The translations under genes and the position numbers were made by a program. Source: Lichenostomus cassidix (taxonomy: Eukaryota > Chordata > Aves > Passeriformes > Meliphagidae). Taken from it: a stretch of DNA of 64,000 bases. How positions within the stretch are numbered: the stretch's first letter is position 1; each line of letters opens with the position of its first letter. Below, one piece after another: positions 1 through 11,500 of this stretch. The notes beneath the pieces are model-generated. The model worked only from the letters and a program-made list of their open reading frames with translations. It searched no databases and had not been told where the DNA came from. Where the stretch lies: assembly GCA_008360975.2 (NCBI GenBank), contig CM039183.1, positions 79,086,350 to 79,150,349 on the forward strand, given 5' to 3'.

Positions 1-3000
1 CCTGTTGAAATGTCTATTTGATTTTAATAATGTCAATTTGACGAATGAGTTCTTTATTGTATACATGCCCCTGATGTCACACGAAGCTACCCTGGGCTTT
101 GTCATAGAAGAGGATTTCCACTAGAACCAATGGAATACCCAAATTAAACTGTGGACAGATACAAAGACAGTTCAGTCCTGCGATAAAACTTAGGACAGAT
201 CAATCTGCCATGTGTAAAGCCAAACAACCTTCTGTGTTAACTGTCCTAAGAATGAGAAAAAAACAATAATAGCAAACAATTTAGACACAAAACTAAGTTA
301 TCAGCTATACTCCCGGGACAACCCCAAAAAATTGTTCCTACCTATTAAAATTTTGAACATCTGTATTAGCTATCTATTAGAAGATAAACCATCATCCTTC
401 CCTTTGATTTCCATGAGGTTACAATACAAATAATTGCATTAGAAGAAATTGCAGGGATAAAAGTTTGCCAACTTAATGCTTTTTTGTACCACTCTGATTT
501 TCACCCTTCATTCTTTGTTTCAGGAGCATTTTTCCTTAATAGTTCCATCAGTAATAAGCATGCCTCTGTATTTCATTATGTAAATATGTATTTGAAGACT
601 TTAAAACACAGTCTGATCTGGTAATTAAAAATCTGAAAATACATTACTGTTAAATTTAGAACTGGCACCTAACTTGAAAATTAATACCACATATAACCAC
701 AAAAGCTATCAAATTATGTCCAAAATAACAAGAACAATTAAAACACAATCCCTTATATTCACTGGCCAAATTTCTTTCTAAATAAATCAATCAGGCTAAC
801 TATATGGACTTTGCTTTTTCACTATTCTATCACGCAAATTCATAGCCCAATCATCAATCTGGGCTAAAAAGAATACAACTACACTTTTAGTAAAAACCTC
901 ATTATCTGTAAGAATTTATAGTAATAAAATCAACAGAATGAACATATAACATTTATAAGCAATCCGGTAAATATTTTATTGGGGTTTTCCTCAAGAATAT
1001 TTTTAATTAGGAAACCAAACTTCAATCAGAAAACGTTACAGCTGTTTCTTGCACATCTAACATTCCTGTAACAGTGAAACATTCTAGAAAACAAGATTTC
1101 CAGCATTTTCATCACTTTATGTACTGAAATACTGCTAATTTATTCAGATGCTTTCATGCATAATTACTAGAAACACAAATCTGTTATTTTGCTAGTCTAT
1201 CATCAGATAGGAAAAGCTATCTAACGAATATTTTGAAAAATAGAAATAATTGCAAATATTAAATTATTAACTGTACCTTGAATATGCTGTCTAAAGTACT
1301 GGTTTAATTTCCTTAATAGTTTGTTTTTTCTATTTAGGCTAACATTGGGAATGCAAAGCCTGATTTCCAGCTTTGCCTACGCAACAGATGACTTCTGGCA
1401 TAGCAAGGTTTTCCAAGGATGTGACAACACATAAATTGTAACACAGTTGAGAAAGTGAAAGTCCTTTTTAAGGACATACTTATACTGCAAACCTGTATTC
1501 TTCCTTCTAAAGGCTTGGTGGGGTTTTTTCAAAGTGGGAGAGAAGTGCTGCCGGGTTTATTGTGTTGGTACAAAGCATCACTTTTCTGTTACTGCTGTAC
1601 TGACTCAGGAAGCTAACAGAGTACACTTCTGTATCACCAAAGGACCCTCAGCACCCACATGGATTGTCTCTTTTCTGAGTGAAGTATCTGATAAATGCTG
1701 CACTCTCCAAATGTTCTGTTTTCTATCTACTCTGTTTCTTTACTGGGCTTTTATTGTTTGATTTCAAGCCAAGGTCCTTGCCACTTGCAAGCAGCACATT
1801 TGCAAAAAAAAGGATTACTAAGTTATGGGCCTGATCTGGTCACTATTAAATCAGCAGGCACTGAATTAAATTCAATCTTCTATTATATTCCACATGAAAC
1901 TCACACGTGCTTTGCAAATATTCTAAGATGGGATGCCACTTGTTAACAATATGTTTCTATTTATAGCAATATGAAGAAATTAGAGCTCTATCTATAAAAA
2001 TGACCAGAACATAATGGACAGATTCAATCAGGAATTGTTCCTGCCCATAGCATTGTGACTTCCAGTGCTGACCCATTAGGAAGAGATACCTCTCTTTCCT
2101 TTACAAGCTTCTTCCTTCCACTTTCTCTCATAGAATATAAAAGTCATTTGGAAGCTTGAAACCAAAACATTTGTCTTACCAAATGCTATTTTCCTTCATC
2201 ATATGCTGAGAATGAATGGTTCTTCTTAAACATTCAGCTGCTAAAGAGAAAGAAAAAGTGCATATCAAATTTTCATTCTGTCCACTTTGACAAAGGCTCC
2301 TTTCCACATTAAGGCTTAAAGGGAAATAAAGATGCTAAACCTCACAATATAGGTGCAGTCAGACTGATTTCTCTACCTGTGCAGATTCATGACACTCTTT
2401 TTAATGGATTTCTTGAGAAAATGAGGCAAAAAAGAAATTATGCAGATGCAGAAAGACTGGAGTATACTACAGGGAAAATGCTAGAATAATGAGAGTGGGG
2501 ATCCTAGTGCAGTCATATCTTGAATAATTTTCCATGCCTGTTTTCAGTGACATCTCAGTCAACAACAGAATATGGGTCTGAACAGACTGCTCCACTTGCT
2601 GCCATGTCACTGGGGATTGTTGCCACTGCTTAAAAGGTAAATTACCCTGAATGAAAAGATTTAAAGCAATTGTTGCAAAACTTCAAACCACTTCTTGGAT
2701 GTCAAAATTATTGGTAATAATATGGCTTGGTGAAATAAAAATTATCTAATGAAATAAAAATTATCTAATATAAAGCTATGTTGGTTAAAGGAAGATTTGG
2801 GGAATTTTCTTACCTGGCAACAGCAGTTATCCGAAGTGTTTTAAGAAAATATATTAAAATTACATCAATTCCTTGTGATATTTTTTAAAGAAAATTTTGT
2901 TACAACTAAAACTAATTTTAAGAAAGCAGCTAAACCTTGGAAAAACAATTCTTTCTGCTTCTTAGCTGTGCAGCCCTTCATGAAGATTTGCCCACCACTT

Positions 3001-5470
3001 TAGTCGGGATGTTTTTCAATGACAACTGTGTCATGCAGAACTTTGGGGATTTATGTATACAAAACATATTTTAGAGGCATTTAGTACTGCATGTGTTTTA
3101 TTGAAGAATGAACGAATGAATAAAACAGCCTTGTTAATAACTAAGCTGCTCTGGAAATAGCAGTCAATTGGAATCTCAGCTGTCAAAGCAGAATAGGATT
3201 ATAAAATGTGCTTCAGAAGAACCTTGAAACTAATGATATTTTAAATGTTTAGTTTTTAACCACATTCCAAAGTAGTGTGAGAGTTATGTGTCTTCTGAGG
3301 ACCACTGTTAATTATTTTGTAAAAGAAAAGCAAAACAAATTTCAAGCACTGTTTATGGAAGGGAATTTAAGATCAAATAATGCATTGTACAAAACACCAA
3401 AGCATTCACTGTTGATCAAACACTGTAGGGGAGCATTATCCAACACAACACTGTCACATGCTAAATGTTACATCCTAATAAATACACAGATAAGCAAATG
3501 ACAAAAATTATTTTAAAGTAGCTGTCACCAGATATCTAATAAATTTCTATTACATTGACTAAGATACAAAAATAATAGCAATAATAATCTTTTGAATAAT
3601 ATTTGTAGTAACAGTAGCAACAGTTACACTTGCCCACTATACAAATACTCGCTCCATTGGTAAGAGACTGCAATTAAAGTCATTGCCTGTCCTTACACAG
3701 CTCTACAAATGCACGGCTGTTACATTAACACATCACGGATAATTGCTTTTAATGTAGTTACTTTAAAGTATCTGTTAACAAAACTCAGGAAATTGCCCAA
3801 GAAATGGCTTGGTTTGCACATATTTTATCTATTATATTACAGGAGCATCTTAAGCAAGGATGATGCTCTACTCTTCTTGGCACTGTACAAGGTAAGTGCA
3901 AGTTGATAATATCCAGAATAACCGATACAACAAAGCACACTGCATAGCTACTGTAAATTCTAGCTTCTTACATAAACTATCTGATGTATACCAAGCATGA
4001 ACGGCTTGCATAGTGGCACAGTAATAGTTCTTCACACAGGGGTTTTCACACTATCCTTAAAATATGGGCAATTAATATTCAGACGGGCAGTCTGCTTTAT
4101 AAGAATCCACAAACTTAATTCATATGCTGTTAACCAGATATTGCTCATACATTTAAATTACAGCAGGAGAAATATGCTACCACTTAATTTACATTAATTG
4201 CAAAATATACTAATTTACAAAACATTAAATGTACTTAATATCCATTCTTTTTTTGCTTTTGAGGGTAAATGCATGTAAGTACATTAAAAAATCACTGCTA
4301 TTAAACAAATCCAATTTAAAGCAATAGAAAATTAGTCTAAAGCAAGCTGTGCTACTTGCTTTGCCTGAATTTGCAAGGAGATGAAAAATGCTTTTGAATA
4401 ATACTGATGCCCAAAATAGATTATATTTCTTCTGATACTTTAAAGATTATTTTATATTTATGAGCTCTTACCAAATGTATACATTTATGAGAAAACTGTC
4501 ACTTTTAAAAGCAAAAGGAATTAGCCAGCAATTCATAAAATTTGAGAGATGCTCAACTGCTTCAAGTAACAGTGACCATGGAAAAAGCTCCACAGATAAC
4601 TGATATATATCAAGTCACATCACAGTTTTACAGCTGGTGTATTTTTTTGTCATTAAGAAACTATAAATAGATTAGAAAAAGTGCACTAATTATTGGCAGC
4701 CACTGGAAGGTTCTTGCCAACCCTTCTATACGTCATCAGAATTGCATCTTAAATTATGCATTTTAAAGGGTTTGTTTGCATGCTTTATCTATTTACAAGA
4801 AAATGCATTCCCAAGCAAGTAGTAGCAACACACTACACTGACGTGCACCTGTTAAATGCATTAAGATTAATGTAAAGTTCCATCAAGTTACTGGATGTAG
4901 ATCGCTACAGAACTTCACAAGTACTGAGACCTTAAAAAGGAAACAGCAATCTAATAAATGCTGTAGTGATGTACAAGCCTAGAGCTTGCCAACCGCACGA
5001 CTGAGCTGCATTTAATTTAGTTCAGGACACGTAAGTATGGTTTTTTATAAAAAGCAATTCCATTCAGGTAAAATTTTCTTTAGCTTACCAACTCCACAAT
5101 TTAATTTGATTTTTTTTTTTGTTTGGTAGAGAAGACCTTATGAAAATTCTATTAGCTTGTACCTTCCCAGGAAAATGGACCCTAGCATCTGTCTTGACAT
5201 TACGCAGGTGCTTTCAGAGAGCAGTCTGGGGGGTTTGTGCCAAGTGAAACTGCTCTTGTTGTTTAATTCTCAGTGAAATTAAGCTCAATGTAATTATCCT
5301 AGCATATATCACAAAATTGTCAAACATTTATGCCTCCAAGCTACACATTTGTATAAAATTTTATTCATATTACTACTGCAGGGTTATTACTTCAGAGACT
5401 ATAGCGCTATTCACATTCTTAGATGTCCATACTTTTCTCATTGAACAGCAAACACAACAGTTCTTGTAAG
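1..5470. other. AT-rich region downstream of TPBG, no gene seen
   Basis: No open frame here looks coding: all are short, AT-rich and without recognisable domains. No CR1, LTR or tRNA-like sequence was recognised. The part nearest TPBG may belong to a long 3' UTR of that gene. AATAAA signals readable on the minus strand lie at 5475-5480, 5360-5365 and 3097-3102. A perfect 19-bp tandem duplication lies at 2731-2768. The lack of obvious repeats over more than 5 kb is compatible with conserved noncoding sequence, but that cannot be judged from one genome. Confidence 0.6.
2731..2768. repeat. 19-bp perfect tandem duplication
   Basis: Two adjacent identical 19-bp units (2731-2749 and 2750-2768) start with TGAAATAAAAATT. 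This looks like a simple local slippage or duplication event in AT-rich DNA. No function is inferred. Confidence 0.85.
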
Positions 5471-5474
5471 ACTG

Positions 5475-6162
5475 TTTATTGGATTTAACAGTTCAGATTG
5501 AGTTAGATGGAGTTTAGACGCAGTTTGTATAAAAAATTGTCAAGTCACGTAAACTGCAATCAAAAATAACTACAAAATAGTAAGAGACTCACTGAGATCA
5601 TAAATTTCCTAACATGTAAAACTATACAGTATCTGTGCATGCTTGCTATTTGATTTCCTTTTGAAGAGCTGTTATAATAAGTTTGCTTGATTTTTAAAAT
5701 CTCAAGATAATCTAAGAAATGTAATTATAGCATCTCAATTCAGATATACAGGATCAAAACTGGCACAGAGGAACGTAACATTTTTTCCCAAAAAGTTGAG
5801 GCAGCTTTTGTTGAATTGCGTCTGCATCAGTAAACGTTTTATAAACTCTGGCGGCTTTGGATCATCAGAGAGAATCTTTTATTTCTTTTGCCACCTTGAA
5901 AAAAAATTTTCCACAAGTGCAGACAGGTAAGGAGGAAAATAAGTAGCAGCTTGATTCCTACATACAGCTGAACACCATGCTCAGCTGGCCAGTGTCTCAA
6001 AAGAAAAATGAACTTGACATCAGTTCAAGGCATATGCCCCTCAAGTTACAAGCATGTCTGAGACTTTTCAGGGGAGACGGAAGCAAGCATGAGAGTAAAG
6101 CATAAGTCTAGCTTTCATGCATAGGTACTTTGCTCTGCCCTGCATTCGGGGGGGGCATTTCG
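5475..6162 (-). other. TPBG 3' UTR (probable proximal part)
   Basis: The sequence directly after the TPBG stop on the minus strand is AT-rich and non-coding. Two AATAAA hexamers could end the transcript here: 5878-5883 (about 280 nt after the stop) and 5475-5480 (about 690 nt after). More distal ones exist. Human TPBG has a 3' UTR of roughly a kilobase in the same exon as the CDS, so a 3' UTR here is expected. Which signal is used cannot be decided from sequence. Confidence 0.45.
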
Positions 6163-7284
6163 TCAGACATCCGAGTTGGAGCTGAGGTTTGTTAACCTGG
6201 GGTCTGCATTGATCTCGTATCTGTAGTGGTAGCCCTCCATGTGATCCCTACAGGCATCTCTGATGTTGTGCATCCACTTTTTGATTCCTTTTCGGTTCAA
6301 GTACAAAACTAGGAGGAATATGGCCCCAATGAGAGCCAAGACTATCCCCAGGAAGACGTATGAAGTCTGTAGCTGGGAAGGTAGGTCTGTGGGCATGGAG
6401 CAGTTCAGGTCCGAGCTGTTTATCTTCAGCAGGACTTTGCCCAACATCTTGTCAGGGGAGGCACAGGTCAGGGCTTCTTTGCCCTCCACCTGGTCGCTCT
6501 CCTTGAGCCAGGCCACCAGGTCCTCGATGGCACAGTCACAGACCCAGGTGTTGTGGCCCAGGACGATGTGCCGGAGTGCGGGCAGGCTGCGGAACTGGGC
6601 CAGGGTGCTGTTCCACAGCACACCCAGGGAGTTGTCGCTGAGGTTGAGGCTCTGCAGCTGGCCCAGCCCCTGGAAAGAGACATTTCGCAGGCCCACCAGG
6701 GAGTTGTTGCTGAGGTCCAGCTGCCGCAGGGCCGGCAGGGCAGTGAACATGCCGGCGGGCAGCAGCAGCAGCCCGTTGTCGGCCAGCTCCAGGCGGCTGA
6801 GGTTGCGCAGGGCCCCGGACTGCAGCAGGGCAGCCAGGCTGAGCAGGACGCCGTGGTCGCGCAGGGCCCCGCGGAGCGCCAGCTCCTCCAGCGGGCTGCC
6901 GCCCTCCCCGAAGGCCTGCGGGCTGAAGGAGACCAGCGCGTTGCCGCTGAGGTCCAGCTGCCGCAGGGCGGGCAGGGCGAGGGCGCCGGCCTCCACGTCC
7001 CGCAGGTGGTTGCCGCTGAGGTTGAGGGAAGCGAGGTCGGGCAGGCGTTGCGCGGGGAAGGCGCCTGCCGGCAGGTGGGTCAGGGGGTTGCCGGTGATGA
7101 AGAGGCTGCGCACGTAGGGCGGCAGGTCGGGGGGCACCACCGTCAGGTTCCTGTTCACGCACTTCACCGTCTTGGCCGGCTCCGAGCACTCGCAGAGGGC
7201 CGGGCAGCCGGCGGGCTGCGCCGAGCAGCAGCTCAGCAGGATGGGCAGCAGCAGCCCCAGGCAGAGCGCGCCGCGCCCCGGCAT
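6163..7284 (-). CDS. TPBG: Trophoblast glycoprotein (5T4 oncofetal antigen), complete single coding exon
   Basis: The gene encodes a 373-residue type I membrane glycoprotein of the leucine-rich-repeat family, known in mammals to act at the plasma membrane in cell motility and in inhibition of canonical Wnt signalling. Visible order: a hydrophobic signal peptide (about residues 1-22); a cysteine-rich LRR N-cap (CPALCECSEPAKTVKC); several LRRs with LxxLxLSxN patterns; a C-terminal cap with WVCDC and later paired cysteines; a transmembrane helix at about 309-331; and a short cytoplasmic tail ending SDV, a PDZ-ligand type ending. Nine N-x-S/T sequons lie in the ectodomain. The frame stays open to 7701 upstream, but no ATG occurs there. 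The ATG at 7284 is the first in frame, has G at -3 and is followed directly by the signal peptide. Human TPBG is 420 residues; the bird protein is shorter because the Ser-rich stretch after the signal peptide and part of the mid-ectodomain are missing. Identification is very secure. Confidence 0.97.
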   Translation of the reverse strand: MPGRGALCLGLLLPILLSCCSAQPAGCPALCECSEPAKTVKCVNRNLTVVPPDLPPYVRSLFITGNPLTHLPAGAFPAQRLPDLASLNLSGNHLRDVEAGALALPALRQLDLSGNALVSFSPQAFGEGGSPLEELALRGALRDHGVLLSLAALLQSGALRNLSRLELADNGLLLLPAGMFTALPALRQLDLSNNSLVGLRNVSFQGLGQLQSLNLSDNSLGVLWNSTLAQFRSLPALRHIVLGHNTWVCDCAIEDLVAWLKESDQVEGKEALTCASPDKMLGKVLLKINSSDLNCSMPTDLPSQLQTSYVFLGIVLALIGAIFLLVLYLNRKGIKKWMHNIRDACRDHMEGYHYRYEINADPRLTNLSSNSDV

Positions 7285-8460
7285 CGCGCCCGGCCCGGCC
7301 CCGCACGCAACTTTTCCCTCCGGGCGCCTTCGGCTCCGGGCGGCGCGGCGAGGCGGGGGCCGGCTCCGGGAAGCCCTTTCTTCGGGGGCAGGCGTTTCCC
7401 CTCGGGGGCTAGCTCCGCTCCGCTTCCCGCAGAGAGACCTGCGGCAGGGGAGGAAACGAAGACGGCAGCGGCGGGGCGGCGCGGCTCCGCTTGCCCGCGC
7501 CCACCCGCCCTCCCCCGGCCCGCGTCTCGTCCCCCGCCCCCGATACGCGGCTCGCCCGGCTGGCTCCGGCCCCGCGGCAGAACACGCGGAGGAACAAGTT
7601 TTCACCGACTTCCAGCTTACGCCGCCACCTTCCCACCCGGCCGTCGACTCCACCGCCGTAGCACGGAGGGGAAGAGGAGGGTCTAACCCGCCACCGCCCA
7701 CCGTGTCCCGCGGCTCCCCACCTGCCGTCCCTGCACCGGGGCTCTTCCCCTCTGCTCCGCGCCACGGCCGCTACAGCCTCCCTTCCCCAAAACCGGCCCC
7801 GGAGCGCAGCGGGGCCGAGCCCGAGCCCCAGCCCGGTCCCGGACCTCGTCCCTCACCTCCCGCCCCGCGGGCTGCACAAACTCCGCCGGAGCTCGCCGCC
7901 GACTGCCCCCAGCCCCGCCGCCAACTCCGCGCCCACCCTCGCCGCGCCTGGCCCTGCCTCCGCTGGCAGGAGAAACCAAGCGCCGCCCGGCCAGGGGGAG
8001 CCACCGCCCGCGCCCCGCCCGGCTCCCGCCCGCCGCCCCCGCGCTCCAGCTCTGCCGCCGCTGCCGGGCTGCCTCGCCCGGGAGTCCGCGGGAGGGACCG
8101 CTCGGCGTCCCGTCCCCCTCCTCCCCCGGCCCAGGTGGTGCCGCCTGAGACTCACCTCGCCGCCGAGCGGGGCCGCGCCATGTGGAGCTGCGGCATGCGC
8201 TGCTTCAGCGCGGTTCGCTCGGCGCGGAGCTCCCGCCCGCCTGGCGAAGGGAGAGCCCCGTGGTCCGCTCCCCGCCTCGCAGAGTGCTGCCCTACTCGTG
8301 CTGCCCCGAGGCGGCTGCTGGGCGCCGCTCCCCGCCGCTTCCGCGATGGGCGCGCTCAGGCCAGCGGCAGGATGGGGATTCCCGGGGATGCTGCTGGCGG
8401 CCACTGCTCCCGCCCGTCTACCCAAGGAGCGCGTTTCGGGAGAGGAGGGAACAACAGCAG
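6450..8460. promoter_or_regulatory. CpG island over TPBG coding exon, 5' UTR intron and promoter
   Basis: The sequence changes sharply from AT-rich flanks to dense C and G with very frequent CG dinucleotides from about 6.45 kb to 8.46 kb, then returns to AT-rich DNA at about 8.5 kb. GC boxes (CCCGCCC and GGGCGG types) recur between 7.5 and 8.2 kb. This is the expected promoter and first-exon island for TPBG. The base composition also explains the long open frames on both strands here, which are not evidence of extra genes. Confidence 0.85.
7285..7438 (-). other. TPBG 5' UTR part of exon 2, with predicted splice acceptor at 7439
   Basis: On the minus strand a pyrimidine-rich stretch ending TGCCGCAG finishes at 7439, so an exon would begin at 7438, 154 nt before the start codon. 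Human TPBG also has its whole CDS in the second exon after a noncoding first exon. The acceptor is a sequence-based prediction. If it is real, the open frame extending to 7701 is intronic and not coding. Confidence 0.5.
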
Positions 8461-8500
8461 TCACAAAATACACCGAGTGAGTCCCAAAGCTAAAGCAAAA
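8156..8500 (-). other. TPBG noncoding exon 1 (predicted; 5' end approximate)
   Basis: A consensus donor on the minus strand, GCGAG|GTGAGT, places an exon end at 8156 inside the CpG island. An alternative donor, GGAG|GTGAGG, ends at 7857. Together with the acceptor at 7439 these give a 5' UTR intron of about 0.4-0.7 kb. No TATA box is evident, as is usual for a CpG-island promoter, so the transcription start is not fixed and the given 5' boundary is a guess. Confidence 0.4.
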
Positions 8501-11500
8501 AAAGAAATCCCCAACCAAAATAACACCATTTAAACTCGTCGGGAACTTTAGAGGTCCTAACATAAGTAATGATTTTTAAGAAGAGAAAAGGATCTGCAAA
8601 TTGACGACTCAAGACTGAGATTTAAATTTTGTTATGGTGCAGAAAAGCCTTAGTACTTGCCTGGATGTAAAATACCTACCAGCTTCATTCTCTATGGCTG
8701 TCCCAGAACCGTCCTGGCGGGGCTGAACAATCTGGGTGTTAAAAATGCTGGTTTGCAACTAACTCCCATACGTTACCCCACTGAGGGGGTATTTGAGGAA
8801 GTTGTGCATGGTGTGAGCTGTCTTGTGGGCTGTATTTGGCTACTGGTCCCTAGAAAGTGATTAAGATCATTAAATAACATCTAATTAACCCCAAAGAGCT
8901 ACTAGTGTATACAAATAACCAGTTTCAGCAATGTGAAACAGAACATTTTGAGGGGCTGACTGCTTTGGGCTTTCCTTAACCTTCTGTTGACTGCCTACGC
9001 AAGATTTCCTTCTCCCCGTATGTCAGAGTTAGAATCCTTCTGCTTTCGTGATAAACTATGTTCCTTTTTCTGGTAAAGTCAGCAGGAATCTTAGAGCTGC
9101 CAAAAGCCATAGGGGAAATGAGCAGATGAATCCAGTATGAAGTCTTGATAAAATCAGCCCCAGAATCTGGAGGATAATGAACTTCAATACCAGTTTCTGT
9201 AGTATTGTTCTCCTCTCTCTAGCTCGACAGTGGTGCTACGGTGCAGAGAAGTCTGGGGTTGGGGTGACAGACAAGGGCTGTCCAGCTGAAAGACCAGCGT
9301 GCTCTTTACATGAAGATTACGGAGTGGCTGAAGTAATAGTGATACAAATCAATTAAGAGCAATTAAACTGATCTGCTTGTTGTGCTGACTATAGTTTTCC
9401 TAATAGTTCCTGGCTTCTCATGACTGTCTAGATGGGACTGTGCCTCTTGTCCTCCACAGCAGGTTAGCTCTTTGGGCAGGGAATATAGATTTTTTCCATC
9501 TCCATGGAGTGCTTGCTGACAGGTGCTTGAAAGTGCTGCAGTAATGCAAATAATAAATAAAAAATATTTTCCTATTCTTTCCTATTATTCCAGTAGTAAA
9601 TTGTATCTGTTAAGCCTGCTTAAGTTTGTAAGAGATCAGAGAACGCTTGTAATCTGATTTCTTCTCTTGTTTAAATAAAACAACTTTTCTTGGAGGCATA
9701 CTCCAAAAGCCAGTTTTGGCTATTATGATTAATTAGTTTGTGAATTTGCATTGCACAGCCCATAGAATCTCATAGTTTTTTGCATAAAGGTTATGCAAAA
9801 CTTCTGCCTGAGTTAAAGTATAGGATTTGAAAATATATTTTCTTGGCTAAAGGACTTAAACTGGAAGTTAATTTACCATTAGGAAACTGTTCCTGTGGCT
9901 GATATTCCTAGGGGTTGACTGAGAAGCTCATGTTAAAGGGTGCAGGGGTTGAGACAATGCTTCAGTCTCTCTGCTACTCCAGGCTGAGGCTGGATGACAT
10001 GCTGGTCATCTGGAATCATAAAGGAAACCTCTGACCATCCTTCTCCAGGCTAAAGGTTGCTTCATGTAACAGTTATGACAACTGAAAATCAATACTCCGG
10101 TAATTCAGCTCCCAAAGAGTGAAAAAGTGGCACCTACCTAAGGGACTGCAGAGTGTCATGGGGACAGCCTGGGATAACAACATTGCTTGACCATTTTGGT
10201 GTTGCTATTCCTCTTTTAAGGCTCCCAGAAAGGAATTCAGTATCATTTGTAGATGCTTATGTCACTCCACTATCCTTAGGAAAATCTGGAAGATTATTTT
10301 AGATACTGAAATTTGAGGCTGTTAGTTAATTGAGATGGATCCTATCCTAAATAATCTTCTCACTGCCCCCTTGGCAGATACTAGACAATGCTGGATAACC
10401 CTTCTGAGTGGTGTGACTGCAGCTGATGTCCAAGGAGCTGGAATAACTTGGGGTAGGACTGTATGCAATAGCGGTCATATATTTTTTTTATTTTCTTTAG
10501 CAATAGAAGGATTTTTGTTTCTTCTGTGAAATGTTTTTACATTGCCTCCATATTGCATGAAGATACTCAGCACTTCATAGGAAATGACCTTGGAAGGGCA
10601 TTTATGATGTGCTAAGGATAATAAACCAAGTGAGCAATTGTGCAGAGACCAGAATTCTTTTCTTCTACCAAAAATGTCTTCTCACAAAAGTGGAAGAACA
10701 AGATGCAAGTTCCGTCTGCTTCCTCACATAGAGAGAACCAGCAGGTCCTCCAAGGGATACCTGTTTCCCTCAAGGCTTGGCTTCTTTTGAACAAACACCA
10801 TCAGAATCCTTAAGATGGTGTCATAGAACTACTTAGGCAACCAAATATTGCCTCAAATTCTTGTTTTAGTTTTATTTAGCCTTCATATGTTCACCTCCAT
10901 AAATATTCAGGTTCCAGTGTTCTTTTTAGGTGCACTTAAATTTATGTAATAGTTTTTGATTGAAGCAATACAGAAGACAATCTTCAAGGAATCAATGTTT
11001 GTATATTCTTGTATGCTTTCCATTTTTATATTGAAATAATGAAAGTTAATACAGAGAATGTTGATTTTTAATACTGTGAAAACATAATAAACTTTGCCAG
11101 AACTAACAAAAATAAGATTTTAACCAAAGTAACTTTTTTGAGGGTCTTTATATTAATTGGGTGTCTGTCATAGTGGACTGTTGTAAAATCTGGAGACTCC
11201 TCCATATTTAGCTGGGAATAGAAGGGACCATAGGAGTCAAAGTGCCCCCTTCTGAAGGTGAGCAACACTGAAAACTGGTGAAACTGTGAAGACAGACTCT
11301 TTACCTGCTCCCCCGGTTTCCCAGTCATGTTTTATTGTTAAAATCTGTTACTGAAATGAGAAGGAAGCAATGGTGACTTCCTCCAGCAACATCAGCTACC
11401 AGAGTTGTAATATGGAATATACTAGGAAAAAAGACTTGGGAAGAGGCTTTGCTATATTCCAGATGCTGCCACTATATGCATATCCCTCTGCCTGTACTCC

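Noticed and set aside
6553..7686. Plus-strand open frame of about 377 codons antisense to TPBG
   Set aside because: It mirrors the LRR codon pattern of TPBG on the other strand and shows no independent protein signature.
7285..7701. N-terminal extension of TPBG by 139 residues
   Set aside because: There is no ATG in the extension, its composition is Arg/Pro/Gly-rich, and the ATG at 7284 begins a clean signal peptide. A splice acceptor at 7439 also suggests part of it is intronic.
7172..8533. Long plus-strand open frame (over 450 codons) opposite the TPBG promoter and CDS
   Set aside because: It lies wholly inside the CpG island, is made of Pro, Arg, Ala and Gly as expected for random GC-rich DNA, overlaps several other open frames, and has no domain. 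It is a composition artefact.
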